From positions 1 through 56,095 of the forward strand of contig CALUMM010000012.1 of the NCBI GenBank assembly GCA_944321755.1: DNA of 56,095 bases. Reading direction: 5' to 3'. The notes beneath the pieces are model-generated. The model was not told the DNA's origin and made no database searches. It saw only the letters and a program-made list of their open reading frames with translations. The translations under genes were made by a program, and so were the position numbers. Shown here one piece after another: positions 32,686-42,400 of this stretch. The stretch is from an uncultured Alistipes sp. GTDB taxonomy: Bacteria; Bacteroidota; Bacteroidia; Bacteroidales; Rikenellaceae. The first letter of the stretch is position 1. Each line of letters opens with the position of its first letter.

Positions 32686-33783
32686 ATGAAATACAATTAT
32701 TTGCGATATGTGGTTCTGGCCCTGCTGATTGCGGTAGGGAGCGTATCGTGCGACGATGACGACACGCTGGTGAAACCGGAGCCTTCGCCGATAGTGGATC
32801 CGGAACTGCCCTCCTATCCGGCGCTGACGCTTGAAACGAATTCGCTCGACCTGCTGATCGACGAGACGCAGACCATCGAGATTCTCGACGGAGCCGGGGA
32901 GTACAAGATTTCGGTCCTCGACGACTCGAACGTGGAGGCAAGCATTTCCGGGTCGGAGATCCGGATCAAGGGGCTCAAGTACGGCAATACGGACCTGGTC
33001 GTTTCGGATCAGGGCGGGGCCTACACGGCTCTGACGGTCCATGTCTACAAGTCGAACGAGCTGACGACCTCGGTTGCCGGGAACAGCATGAAGCTGACCC
33101 TTCCGATGGGTGAGCCGGCGAGCGGTTCGTTCACGATCACGGCAGGCAACGATCCCTACACGGTTGCAAGTTCCGATCCGGAGACGGTATCGGCGACACT
33201 GGACAACAACGGGACGACGGTTCTTCTCGCCAGTTCGAGAGGACAGGAAGAGGGGGAATCCCCGGTCATCGTCACGATCACCGATGCCCGCGGACTGACG
33301 GCCGAGATCTCGATCACGACGGAAGTCTCCGACACGCCGTTCACCGACGAAATGCTCGAACAGATCAAGGCGATTTCTGAAAAGACGTTCGTGATGGACA
33401 ATATAAACCTCTCGGAGAGCTACGAACTTGCCCCCTACAAATTCGCATACCGGTATGATGATTATGACGGTACGTATGCCGCCTACTGGGGTGCTTTTGC
33501 AACAACGACGACCAACAACTGTAATAGATATTGCATTTTCGACCTTTGTTCGAACGATCAAACTCTTGACATGAAGGTTGTCGGCAAGAAAAATGGCATG
33601 AAGCTAACCTACTCAACGCCGGACAATCAACGACTTTTCATGTCCACTCCGCTTGTCGACAAGGACGGTAATTCAACCATCGAGGTCATCAAGGCCGAGG
33701 AGAACATGTCGTGGGTTATCTTATACGCAACTGACTCTAAGCAAAAACTCCACACGGGCTATATGGTCCTGCCGTGGAATTGA
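32686..33783 (+). CDS. Lipoprotein of the N-glycan locus with Ig-like domains, unknown function
   Basis: The protein has 365 residues with lipobox GSVSC (Cys22) followed by acidic DDDD and a Pro-rich linker. Residues about 48-130 and 135-225 look like two Ig-like/BACON-type beta-sandwiches (SLDLLIDETQTIEIL, KYGNTDLVVSDQGG; SGSFTITAGNDPYTV, VIVTITDARGLTAEISI). The last 130 residues (from about 33395) form a separate domain rich in Tyr, Asn and Lys, and its DNA is clearly more A+T rich than the surroundings. I do not recognise that domain. As the last gene of the operon, followed by a terminator, it is likely an additional surface glycan-binding protein with a replaceable C-terminal module. Confidence 0.75.
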   Translation: MKYNYLRYVVLALLIAVGSVSCDDDDTLVKPEPSPIVDPELPSYPALTLETNSLDLLIDETQTIEILDGAGEYKISVLDDSNVEASISGSEIRIKGLKYGNTDLVVSDQGGAYTALTVHVYKSNELTTSVAGNSMKLTLPMGEPASGSFTITAGNDPYTVASSDPETVSATLDNNGTTVLLASSRGQEEGESPVIVTITDARGLTAEISITTEVSDTPFTDEMLEQIKAISEKTFVMDNINLSESYELAPYKFAYRYDDYDGTYAAYWGAFATTTTNNCNRYCIFDLCSNDQTLDMKVVGKKNGMKLTYSTPDNQRLFMSTPLVDKDGNSTIEVIKAEENMSWVILYATDSKQKLHTGYMVLPWN

Positions 33784-33828
33784 TGCAGTTTGCGAAGCGG
33801 TAGTTTTTCGCAACTGCCGATCCTCCAG

Positions 33829-33859
33829 AGAGCATTCCGGGAACGGGATGCTCTTTTTT
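33829..33859 (+). terminator. Terminator ending the N-glycan susC operon
   Basis: Stem AGAGCATTCC / GGGATGCTCT (one G-T pair) with a 6-base loop is followed by six T. It separates the operon from the GH20 gene. Confidence 0.92.
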
Positions 33860-33876
33860 CTTTGGGCAAACTTTCG

Positions 33877-33884
33877 TATCTTTA
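33877..33884 (+). promoter_or_regulatory. Candidate promoter -7 element of the GH20 gene
   Basis: TATCTTTA differs from TAnnTTTG only at the last base and lies 36 bases before the ATG at 33920. The -33 zone is a T-rich run that overlaps the terminator tail. Confidence 0.5.
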
Positions 33885-33919
33885 CAGAGACTGCCCAACG
33901 ACCACGCAACCCAACCGAT

Positions 33920-36001
33920 ATGAAGCGTATTTTTCGACTGTTTCCGGTCTTTCTGCTATTGAGCGGCACTTCGTGCCAAACCCGCATTCCGGTGGAGGAG
34001 GTTCTTCTTCCGCGTCCGATGCAGATCGAACGACAACGGGGCAACCTGCCCCTGAAAGAGCCCCTGCAGTTGAGCATCGAGGCGCCCGACACGACAGTTG
34101 CAAGGCTGCGCCACAGCCTTCCGGCCTGCGGACTTCCGCTCGACGCCGACCTCCGGCCCGTCCATAGCGCCACCCCGCCCCGTCCGACCGACAACCGTCC
34201 GACCCTCCGTCTGCGGATAGCGGACGACGCCCGGCTGCCCGCGTCGGAGGAGGGCTACCGGCTGACGATCTCCCGCCGGGGAATCGAGCTGAGCGCTCGG
34301 GGCGAGGCGGGGCTCTTCTACGGGTTCCAGACGCTGCGGCAGCTTCACGACCGCTACGGCGACCGCCTTCCGGCGCTGGAGATCACCGACGCGCCGCGCT
34401 TCGCCTACCGGGGCCTGCACCTGGATGTCTCGCGCCACTTTTTCGATGCGGAGTTCGTGAAGAAGCAGCTGCGGATGATGGCGGCGCTGAAACTGAACCG
34501 TTTCCACTGGCATCTGACGGATGGTGCGGGCTGGCGCCTGGCAATCGACCGCTACCCGGAGCTGACCGAGCGGGCGGCCTGGCGACAGGGTGCGACATGG
34601 CAGGCGTGGCGCGACGGCGGGCAGCGCTACAGCCGTCGCGGCGATCCGCAGGCCTCGGGCGGCTACTATACGAAGGAGGAGATCCGCGAGGTGGTGGCCT
34701 GTGCCGACTCGCTGCACATCACGATCATCCCGGAGATCGAATTCCCGTCCCATTCCGAGGAGGTGCTGGCGGTCTACCCGGCGCTGTCGTGCAGCGGGCG
34801 GCCCGGCACGACGGGCGATTTCTGCATCGGCAGCGAAGCGACGTTCGAATTTCTGGAAAATGTCCTGACGGAGGTTCTGGAGCTCTTTCCTTCGGCGATG
34901 ATCCATATCGGGGGCGACGAGGCCGCGAAAACGGGCTGGGCGACCTGTCCGAAATGCCGGGAGCGGATGCGGCGCGAGGGGCTGACGTCGACCGACGAAC
35001 TGCAAAGTTACGCCATCCGCCGCATCGGGCGTTTTCTGGCCGAACACGGCCGACGGATGATCGGCTGGGACGAGATTCTCGACGGCGGGCTGGCCCCCGG
35101 TGCGGTGGTGATGTCGTGGCGGGGCGAGGAGGGCGGCCGGAAGGCGGCTGCTGCAGGTCACGACGTGGTGATGACCCCGGGTTCGCACTGCTATCTGGAC
35201 GGCTACCAGGACAACCCGACTACCGAACCGCAGGCTTTTTCGGGTTACCTACCCCTGCGGAAGGTCTACGCCTACGATCCGGCTCCGGCGTCGATGCCGG
35301 GGCGCGAACGGGTGCTGGGCGTACAGGCGAACCTCTGGACGGAATACATCCCGACGCCAGAGCAGGCCGAATACATGCTTTATCCGCGTCTTTTCGCCTT
35401 GGCGGAGGTGGCGTGGAGCACGCCGGAGGGGAAGGATTACGCCGATTTCCACCGCCGGGCGCTGTGGCTGACCGAACGGGCCCGTGCGGCGGGTTACCGG
35501 ACCTTCGACCTGGCGCACGAACAGGGCGAACGGCTCGAATCGCTTGCCGAGACCGACCACCTGGCCCGGGGCTGCCGGGTCGACTACGCCGCGCCGTGGA
35601 GCGAGCAGTACGCTGCCGGCGGCGACGGGGCTCTGACCGACGGTGTGCGGGGATCGTGGAGCTACGGCACGCGGTGGCAGGGATTCCTGGCGTGCGATGT
35701 CGACGTGACGCTCGACCTCGGGGAGATCCGCCCGCTGCGGGAGGTGACGGCGGACTTCATCCAGTGGTATTCGGCGTGGATCTGGCTTCCGCGGCGGGTT
35801 GAGATTTCGGTTTCGGACGACGGCCAGGAGTTCCGCCCGCTGGCCACCCTCACGAACGACTACCCGGAGGAGGCCGAACGCCCCGCCTACCGGGCCTTCG
35901 GCTGGCAGGGCAGCGACCGCGGGCGCTACATCCGCTACCGGGCCCTGCGCAACGGGCGTCCGGGCGGCTGGCTCTTCACCGACGAGATCATCGTGCGCTG
36001 A
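33920..36001 (+). CDS. GH20 beta-N-acetylhexosaminidase lipoprotein
   Basis: The protein has 693 residues from the ATG at 33920; the frame is open further upstream, but only this start gives a lipobox (LLLSGTSC, Cys19). Residues about 25-155 form the GH20b domain. The catalytic barrel has RGLHLDVSRHFF, NRFHWHLTDGAGWRL, and the catalytic pair D333-E334 in HIGGDEA, used for substrate-assisted hydrolysis. The C-terminal 130 residues form a discoidin-like (F5/8, CBM32-type) module with VEISVSDDGQEFRPLA and GRYIRYRAL. It removes terminal GlcNAc or GalNAc and probably trims complex N-glycans processed by the adjacent locus. It has its own promoter. Its 3' end overlaps the converging transporter gene by 14 bases. 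Confidence 0.95.
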   Translation: MKRIFRLFPVFLLLSGTSCQTRIPVEEVLLPRPMQIERQRGNLPLKEPLQLSIEAPDTTVARLRHSLPACGLPLDADLRPVHSATPPRPTDNRPTLRLRIADDARLPASEEGYRLTISRRGIELSARGEAGLFYGFQTLRQLHDRYGDRLPALEITDAPRFAYRGLHLDVSRHFFDAEFVKKQLRMMAALKLNRFHWHLTDGAGWRLAIDRYPELTERAAWRQGATWQAWRDGGQRYSRRGDPQASGGYYTKEEIREVVACADSLHITIIPEIEFPSHSEEVLAVYPALSCSGRPGTTGDFCIGSEATFEFLENVLTEVLELFPSAMIHIGGDEAAKTGWATCPKCRERMRREGLTSTDELQSYAIRRIGRFLAEHGRRMIGWDEILDGGLAPGAVVMSWRGEEGGRKAAAAGHDVVMTPGSHCYLDGYQDNPTTEPQAFSGYLPLRKVYAYDPAPASMPGRERVLGVQANLWTEYIPTPEQAEYMLYPRLFALAEVAWSTPEGKDYADFHRRALWLTERARAAGYRTFDLAHEQGERLESLAETDHLARGCRVDYAAPWSEQYAAGGDGALTDGVRGSWSYGTRWQGFLACDVDVTLDLGEIRPLREVTADFIQWYSAWIWLPRRVEISVSDDGQEFRPLATLTNDYPEEAERPAYRAFGWQGSDRGRYIRYRALRNGRPGGWLFTDEIIVR

Positions 36002-37244
36002 CCGTTCCCTGTTCCGAACAACCGTAACCCAGTTCGCGGACCGCGGAGAGGATCCTTTCGGTCTCGAACCGACCCTCTACGCGGGCGGTACCCGCCGCGA
36101 GATCGACCTCTACGGCCGTCACCCCTTCGACCCGGGACAAGGCTCGTTCGACATGGGCCTTGCAGTGGTTGCACATCATGCCTTCGATTCTGAAACGTTT
36201 TTCCATAGGTTTATCGAGTTTGTCGTTTGAGGATTTCCGGAACCGGCGGACAAGCGCCGCAGCGAGCAGCAGCAGAAAGAGCACGCTCGACGCGGCCTTC
36301 CACCAGGGAACAGCCGCATCGGTGCAATGCTCCGCACAGGCGGCAAACGCCCGGGGCTGAAACCATCCGGCGGGGAGCAGCGTATCGATTGCCAATCCGA
36401 AACCCACGGCTCCGACGATGATGGCGGCGAGATAGAGCCACAGGGTTCTGCGCCCGAGGACCTTCCCGACGACGAGTATGGCGGCGACATTGGTGGCGGG
36501 CCCGGCCATCAGCAGCACGAGGGCGGCTCCGGGCGAGAGTCCCTTCAGCATCAGCGCCGCGGCGATGGGCACCGACCCCGTAGCGCAGAGGTACATCGGG
36601 ATCGAAAGCCCGAGTACGAGCAGCATTTCCAACAGGGGGTGCTGCCCCGTGACGGCGAAGAAGTCGTCGGGAACGAAGATCGTAATGGCCCCGGCGAGCA
36701 GCAACCCGACAAGAAGCCAGCGGCCGATGTCCTGCATCATCTCGGAGAACCCGTAACGGAATACCTCGCGACACTTTTCGAGGAACGGCCGCCGACGATT
36801 TTCGGGCTCCGCGGCCGCGCTTTCAGCCGCCCCGTCGCTCCGGCGCACGGCCCGTCCGACCAGCATCCCGCCAAAGAGCGCCGTAACAAAGGCCGCAACG
36901 GGACGGATCAGAGCGAAGGGCAGGCCGAGCAGTGCGGCGGTTGCCAGGATGGAGTCGACGCCGGTCTGGGGCGTGGCGATCAGGAACGAGACCGTGGCGG
37001 CCCGCGAGGCTCCTTCGCGCCGCATGGACATGGCCGTAGGGATGACGCCGCAGGAGCAGAGCGGCAGCGGCACGCCGAAGAGTGCGGCGCGCGCCACGGA
37101 ACGGAAATCGTTGCGGGCCAGATAGCGGGCATAGAAGCGGCCCGGGACGAAGGCGTGCAAGACCCCGGCGATCAGAAATCCCAACAACAGATAGGGCGAC
37201 ATTTCGTTGAGCAGCCTGACGAACGGCATGAGATACTCCTGCAT
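35988..37244 (-). CDS. SO_0444-type Cu/Zn efflux permease with C-terminal HMA domain
   Basis: The protein has 418 residues from the ATG at 37242-37244. A TTG further up (37268) overlaps the -7 element and cannot be the start. Eight or so membrane helices contain the family motif GVPLPLCSCGVIPT (Cys63, Cys65) and GPATNVAAI, both typical of the DUF318/permease family. A Cys/His loop (CAEHC) may bind metal. Residues 357-418 are a heavy-metal-associated domain with MMCNHC (Cys358, Cys361) that should deliver metal. Such proteins export copper or zinc from the cytoplasm. The nearby regulator also has an HMA-like domain. A missing partner ATPase is normal for this family. Confidence 0.87.
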   Translation of the reverse strand: MQEYLMPFVRLLNEMSPYLLLGFLIAGVLHAFVPGRFYARYLARNDFRSVARAALFGVPLPLCSCGVIPTAMSMRREGASRAATVSFLIATPQTGVDSILATAALLGLPFALIRPVAAFVTALFGGMLVGRAVRRSDGAAESAAAEPENRRRPFLEKCREVFRYGFSEMMQDIGRWLLVGLLLAGAITIFVPDDFFAVTGQHPLLEMLLVLGLSIPMYLCATGSVPIAAALMLKGLSPGAALVLLMAGPATNVAAILVVGKVLGRRTLWLYLAAIIVGAVGFGLAIDTLLPAGWFQPRAFAACAEHCTDAAVPWWKAASSVLFLLLLAAALVRRFRKSSNDKLDKPMEKRFRIEGMMCNHCKAHVERALSRVEGVTAVEVDLAAGTARVEGRFETERILSAVRELGYGCSEQGTVSAR

Positions 37245-37265
37245 GGCAGATCGGTTTTTCTGCTG

Positions 37266-37273
37266 CAAAGGTA
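37266..37273 (-). promoter_or_regulatory. Promoter -7 element of the SO_0444-type gene
   Basis: TACCTTTG on the minus strand fits TAnnTTTG exactly, 21 bases before the ATG at 37244. The -33 region is weak. The rest of 37274-37521 is G+C-rich filler in which I see no gene. Confidence 0.65.
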
Positions 37274-37521
37274 GCGTGCGGGGAGGGCTCCGGCGTTACA
37301 GATTTTTCGGTTTCCGTTACAGGATTTTTCAGGAATGAGGGGCGGGGAAACGGCTCGAACGCCCCGGGAGCGGGAAGGCTGCACGTCGCAAACACCCCGG
37401 AGCGGGAGGGGGTGCAGCGAGCGAACGGCCCGAAACGGGAAAGCCGGACGGCGCAGACGGGCGAAGGCGGGAGAGTGGAGGAAGGACGGGGATCGAATCG
37501 GCACCAGCCCCGCCCCGGGAA

Positions 37522-38082
37522 CTATACGGAGTCGATGGTGCGGCGGCCGGCCGAGCCCATGATTTTGTAGCGGCTGGGGGTCATCCCGGTGACCTGCTTG
37601 AACTGGGCGCTGAGATGCGCCACGCTGGAGTAGCCGAGCCGGAAAGCGATCTCGCCGAGCGAGAGTTCGTCGTAGACGAGCAGTTCCTTCACACGTTCGA
37701 TCTTCTGGGCGATGAAATACTTCTCGACGGTCCGGCCCTCGGTTTCGGAGAAGAGCGTACTGATCTGCCGGTAATCGGCCCGCAGGCGTTCCTGCAGGTA
37801 TTCCGAGAGGCGCACGTCGGGCATCACCTCCTCCGCGCGGACGAGTTCGATCACGGCCCGCTTGACGGCTTCGATCATCCGGGCCCGGCGGTCTTCGAGG
37901 AGTTCGAAACCCAGGGCTTCGAGCCTTTCGGCGAGCCGGGTTTTGTCTTCAGGCGGCAATTCGCCCTCGACCTCGGCCTCGCCCAGGCGGACGGCAAGCA
38001 CGCGGCACCCCGCCCGCTCCAACTCGGTGCGGACAACCATTACGCAACGGTCGCAAACCATATTTTTGATGCGCAGCAGCAT
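37522..38082 (-). CDS. Small AraC-type regulator with N-terminal HMA-like metal-binding domain
   Basis: The protein has 186 residues from the ATG at 38080-38082. The first 65 residues resemble an HMA domain: LLRIKNMVCDRC with Cys10 and Cys13, followed by ELERAGCRVLAVRLGEAEV and a GELPPEDKTRL stretch. Residues about 85-180 form an AraC helix-turn-helix domain: EKYFIAQKIERVKELLVYD, LSLGEIAFRLGYSSVAHLS, FKQVTGMTPSRYK. This layout of metal-sensor-like domain plus DNA-binding domain is common among short AraC proteins in Bacteroidota. The direct neighbour is the HMA-tagged permease, so it is likely its metal-responsive regulator. The upstream frame is open into tolC but unrelated. Confidence 0.87.
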   Translation of the reverse strand: MLLRIKNMVCDRCVMVVRTELERAGCRVLAVRLGEAEVEGELPPEDKTRLAERLEALGFELLEDRRARMIEAVKRAVIELVRAEEVMPDVRLSEYLQERLRADYRQISTLFSETEGRTVEKYFIAQKIERVKELLVYDELSLGEIAFRLGYSSVAHLSAQFKQVTGMTPSRYKIMGSAGRRTIDSV

Positions 38083-38090
38083 ACCCGCGG

Positions 38091-38098
38091 CAAAGATA
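38091..38098 (-). promoter_or_regulatory. Promoter -7 element of the HMA-AraC gene
   Basis: TATCTTTG on the minus strand lies only 8 bases before the ATG at 38082, so the transcript should have a leader of a few bases at most. It sits directly behind the tolC terminator. Confidence 0.65.
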
Positions 38099-38112
38099 CG
38101 AAATCGCGCCCG

Positions 38113-38158
38113 AAATAAAAAGATGCGGAGGCGCGGCCCGGGGCCGTTCCTCCGCATC
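38113..38158 (-). terminator. Terminator of the RND efflux operon
   Basis: On the minus strand GATGCGGAGG and CCTCCGCATC form a perfect 10-bp stem around a GC-rich loop that pairs with itself, followed by TTTTTATTT. It lies 20 bases after the tolC stop. Confidence 0.92.
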
Positions 38159-38177
38159 CGAACGCTACGCGGCTCCC

Positions 38178-39459
38178 CTACCGTCCGGTCACCCGCATGT
38201 AGCGGGCCAGCGACGTGCGATAGGCGGCACAGGCCGACGTCAGGTTGTTGCAACTTTGGGTATAGAGCGTTTCGGCATCGAGCAGATCGGTCAGCGGTGC
38301 GGTGCCGGCCTCGTAGAAGTTGCGGTTCTGGCGCAGGTTCTCCGTGGCGGAGGTTACCGAACGCCGGGCCAGCAGGATCTGGGCATAGGACTCCTGCACC
38401 TCGCTCCAGGTCCAGCATTTCGCGGGCCTGCAGGCGGTCGTTCTCGGCCTGTTGCTCGCGGATGCGGGCCTTCTTCAGGGCGTGGGCCCCGCCCCACCAC
38501 TCGGAGATCGGCACCGACACCTGCGCAAAAACCATCCCGTCATCGACATCCTTCTCCATCATGTTGTAGTAGAGATACCCGGCCCCGACGCCGACCGTCG
38601 GCAGGCGTTTACCACGCTCCATGCGTTTCTGGTACTTCTGAGCCTCGACGTTCTTTTCGGCCAGCAGGTACTCGGCCCTGCGGTCGAGGGCCTCCTCCAC
38701 CGGGACGTAGAAACGCTCCGGCGCCTCGGGTTCGGCCAGCGCGGGCGCCTCGATGTCGAAACCGTGCCAGTCGGCGCCGATATGCTGGGCCAGGAGAAGT
38801 TTCGAGACCTTCAGGCCGTTTTCGACCTTCAGGCGGTCGGAAGCGATCTCCTGACGCCGCAACTCGACCCGCAGCAGGTCGTTCGCCGTCACGAGCCCCG
38901 CCTTGACCGAGAGTTCGACCTGACGGTGAATCTCATCCAACTGCCGCTCGACGGCATCGAGCGTCGAGAGGTTCTCCTTCAGCGAGACGATCTGCCAGAA
39001 ATAGGTATCGGTCTGTTCGCGGACTTCGGCTTCGGTTTTCCGCACCTGGAGCTGCCCGACCTCTTCGCCCAACCGGGCCAGTTTGTTGCCATTGACGATC
39101 TTCAGCCCTGCGAACACGGGCTGCACGGCCGTGATGCTGCCGAACGCGCCGCGCTTGACCATCGAGATCGGGAGATTCATCGTCCCCATCTGGGGTACCG
39201 TCACCCCGAAATCGGCCTGCACCAGCCCGTGTTGGGCCTGGAACACGCCGCCCGAGGCGGAGATCTGCGGGAAGTAGTTCGTGAAGGACTCACGCCGGGT
39301 CTGGAGTGCGGCTTCCAGTTCGAAGCGGCTGTTTTGCAGCGTGCGGTTGTGCTCCGCGGCAGCCTCGCGGCACGCTTCGAGGCTGAGGCCCTGCGCCCCG
39401 GCCGGAAGAGCGGAGAGAAGTCCCGCCCAAAGGAAGAGATATAGAAAGGTAGCTTTCAT
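38178..39459 (-). pseudogene. TolC-family outer-membrane efflux protein, interrupted by a frameshift
   Basis: The ATG at 39457-39459 overlaps the RND stop as TGATG. A signal peptide (LYLFLWAGLLSALPAGAQ) and TolC helices (LSLEACREAAAEHNRTLQNS, AVQPVFAGLKIVNG) run for about 352 residues in one frame to AREMLDLER near 38404. From there homology continues in another frame as QESYAQILLARRSVTSATENL...GTAPLTDLLDAET...SLARYMRVTGR, ending at 38178. The two parts add up to about 425 residues, the normal length. At the junction CTGGAGCGAGGTGCAG has one base (or four) too many. Either a recent mutation or a sequencing error explains this; a programmed shift is unlikely, as no slippery heptamer is seen. 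Without the repair the efflux pump lacks its outer-membrane channel. Confidence 0.85.
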
Positions 39460-42400
39460 CACTTGTAGATTTTGGAATAGAGAACCGGAAGAATCGTCAC
39501 CACGAGGATCAGCGACCCGATGCCTCCGGCGAAGATCGTCACGCCGACCGGCGCCCAGAAGGTGCTGCCGCCGAGCATCATGGGCACAACCCCCACGGCG
39601 GTCGTTGCCGTAGTGAGGAAGATGGGGACCATGCGCCGTTTCCCGGCGTCGTAGGCGGCCAGGCGTGCCGACCAGTGGCAGACCTTGCGTTTGTCCTCGG
39701 CGTGCTGATACATGAGGATGACGTTGCGCACGATCATGCCGAGCAGCGTGATAAATCCCATCACGGAGGTCAGCCCGATGGTAAAGTCGGCGATCCACAA
39801 CCCGATTATCGCACCGAACAGACAAAGCGACATGGCAGCCATGATGACCAGCGAAATGCCGAACTTGCGGAAATTCGTAAGGATGAAAAAGAAGATGATA
39901 ACCAGCGAGATGCTCAATCCGTAAATGATGGGCGGGAGCGTCTCGGCATCGAACTCGCGGGCGCCGCCTACCTCCGTCGTAACCCCGGCCGGGATCGTCA
40001 GTTCGTGATCGACGACCTGTTGAATCCGGGAGGTCATGCGCATGGCATTCACCCCGCGTTTGAGGTCGGCCGAGACGGTGATGCAGCGCATTCCGTTTCG
40101 GTGGATGATTTTCGTTTCGCTCCAGCGGGGCTCGACCGTGGCGATCTGCCGCAGGGGGACGCTCACCCCCGGGACGAGCGACGAGACATACGTATCGCCG
40201 ATATCGGACAGCGAGCGTTCGCCGTTGCGGGTGTCGTTCTTCAGCACGACGGGGAGTTTGTAATCGCCCTCCCAGATGCTTCCCACGGCGACATCTCCGG
40301 CTGCGAGGGCCAGGTTGGCAGCAGTCAGGGCGCGGGTGACACCCAGTTGCGGGGCGGTCACGGGATCGAGCGCCACTTCGGCAATCGCCCTCGGGTCCTC
40401 GTAGTCGGAGTGTACCCACACCAGACCGGGCATCTCGCGCATCCGCTCCATCAGGCGTTCGGCAACCACGTGCAGCGAGTCGAGGTTGTCGCCGTAGAAG
40501 CGGAATTCCAGCGAGGGGACGTTTTGATAATCGAGCTGCTTGAACTTGACGTAAGCTTCGGGGAAACGGTCGGCCCAGGCATCGGCATATTCGTCGAGGA
40601 TCTCCTCGGTGGCACCGACCGACGCGGTATTGACGATGAACTGGGCGTAGTTCTTCCCGGCCATCTGCGGGGCGTAGCTCATCTGGAACCGGGGCGAGGA
40701 GCAGCCGACGAACGACGTGACGGACTTCACGCGCTCGTCGTCATGCAGGGCCCGGTATACGGAGTCGGCCACTGCAGCGGTCCGTTCGAGCGGGGCATCG
40801 GGCCGGAGGTAGATCTCCACGGCGAACTGGTCGCGGTCGGCGAAGGGCACCATGCGAAACTTGAGCAGCGGAACGATGGCCAGGGCGATGATGACCGAAG
40901 CGACGCCCATCGAGATGGTGAGCCATCCGTGGCGGAAAGTCCAGGCCAGGACGCGGCGGTATGCGTTCTGCACGCGGTCCGTGAAGGCGACCTTCCCCTC
41001 CCTGCGGGGCTGGACGGCGGGGATGATGAGCACCTCCAGGAAGGGAATCACCAGCACGGCCAACAGCAGCGAGACCATCAGGTTGATCGTAATGGTCCAG
41101 GGGAAGAAGTTCAGGAAGTCGCGGAACATGCCCGTCATGGTGAAGAGCAGCGGGTAGAAGATCATGCAGATGCAGACCGTAGCCAGCAGCAGCGAGGGGA
41201 AGAATTCGCGGGCGCTCTCGACGGCGGCATACCAGCGCGAATGTCCGCGTCCGAGGTAGTCGAGATATCCGTCGATGACGACGATCGAGTTGTCGACGAT
41301 CATGCCGAGGACGACGATCAGCGCGGCGAGGGTCACCGTATTGAGGGGTATCCCGAAAAGGTACATCACCCCGACGGAGATGAACGTCGAAACGGGGATG
41401 GTAATGGCGGCGACGAGCGCCGAACGGAACGGGAAGAGGAGCATCATCACGACGATGATGATGGCCATCGAGACGAAGAGGTCCCTCAGGAACGAGTGCA
41501 CGGAGTCGCCGACGACCTTGGCCTGATCGGCGATGCGCTCGACGGAGACATCCGCGGGGAGCACCTCCTCGACGAACGTCCGCAGCACCTCGTCGACCTC
41601 CTCGCCGTATTCGACGATGTTGTTCCCGGCCTGCATCTCCATGGAGAGCAGCACGCAGCGGTGTCCGTTGTTTTGGATGTAGCTGTCCGGGTCGTCGTAT
41701 TCGCGCACGACGCGCGCCACGTCCTTCACGCGGAGGACATGGCCGTCGGGGTCGCTCCAGACGATCTGTTCGGCGACCTCGTGTTCCCCGGCGAGCGACG
41801 GTGCGAGATGGATCGGGGTTTCGGTCTCGGCGTTGCCCACCGCACCGCCCAGCGGAGTGAGCCCCTGCGCGGCCAGGGCCGAAGAGACGACCTTCTCGCC
41901 GATTCCGTAGGCGGCCAGCCGCTCGCGGTCAATGTAGACCGAGATTTGCTCCTGCTGTACGCCGTAGGGGCGGAGGTTCGAGACCGACTCGATGCGGCGC
42001 AGGCGGTCGCTCAGTTCATCCATGTACTCCTTGAGTTCGCGGTAGGAGCGCGTATCGGACTCCAGGGTGATGAGCAGCGCCGAGGTGTCCCCGAAATCGT
42101 CGTTGGCCACCAGGGCGACAACCCCGGCAGGCAGCTGCGCCTTGAAGGAGACCAATCCGTGCTTGATCTTCGACCAGACCTCGTCCTTATTGTTGACGTT
42201 GTCGTTCAGTTCGACCATGACGTAACACATGCCGTTCTGCGACGTGGAGGTCGTTTTGCGGCGCTTGACCTCCTTGTAGGTCATCAGGAACTGTTCAAGG
42301 GGCTTTGCGAGCTGCTCTTCGACCTCCTCGGTCGTAGCGCCGGGATAGACCCCGACGACAACGCCCTGGCGGATGGTGTATTCGGGGAACTCCTGCTTGG

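Noticed and set aside
37522..40419. A 965-codon minus-strand frame appearing to fuse TolC and the HMA-AraC regulator
   Set aside because: The continuity is produced by the tolC frameshift. A strong terminator (38113-38158) and a promoter (38091-38098) lie between the two genes.
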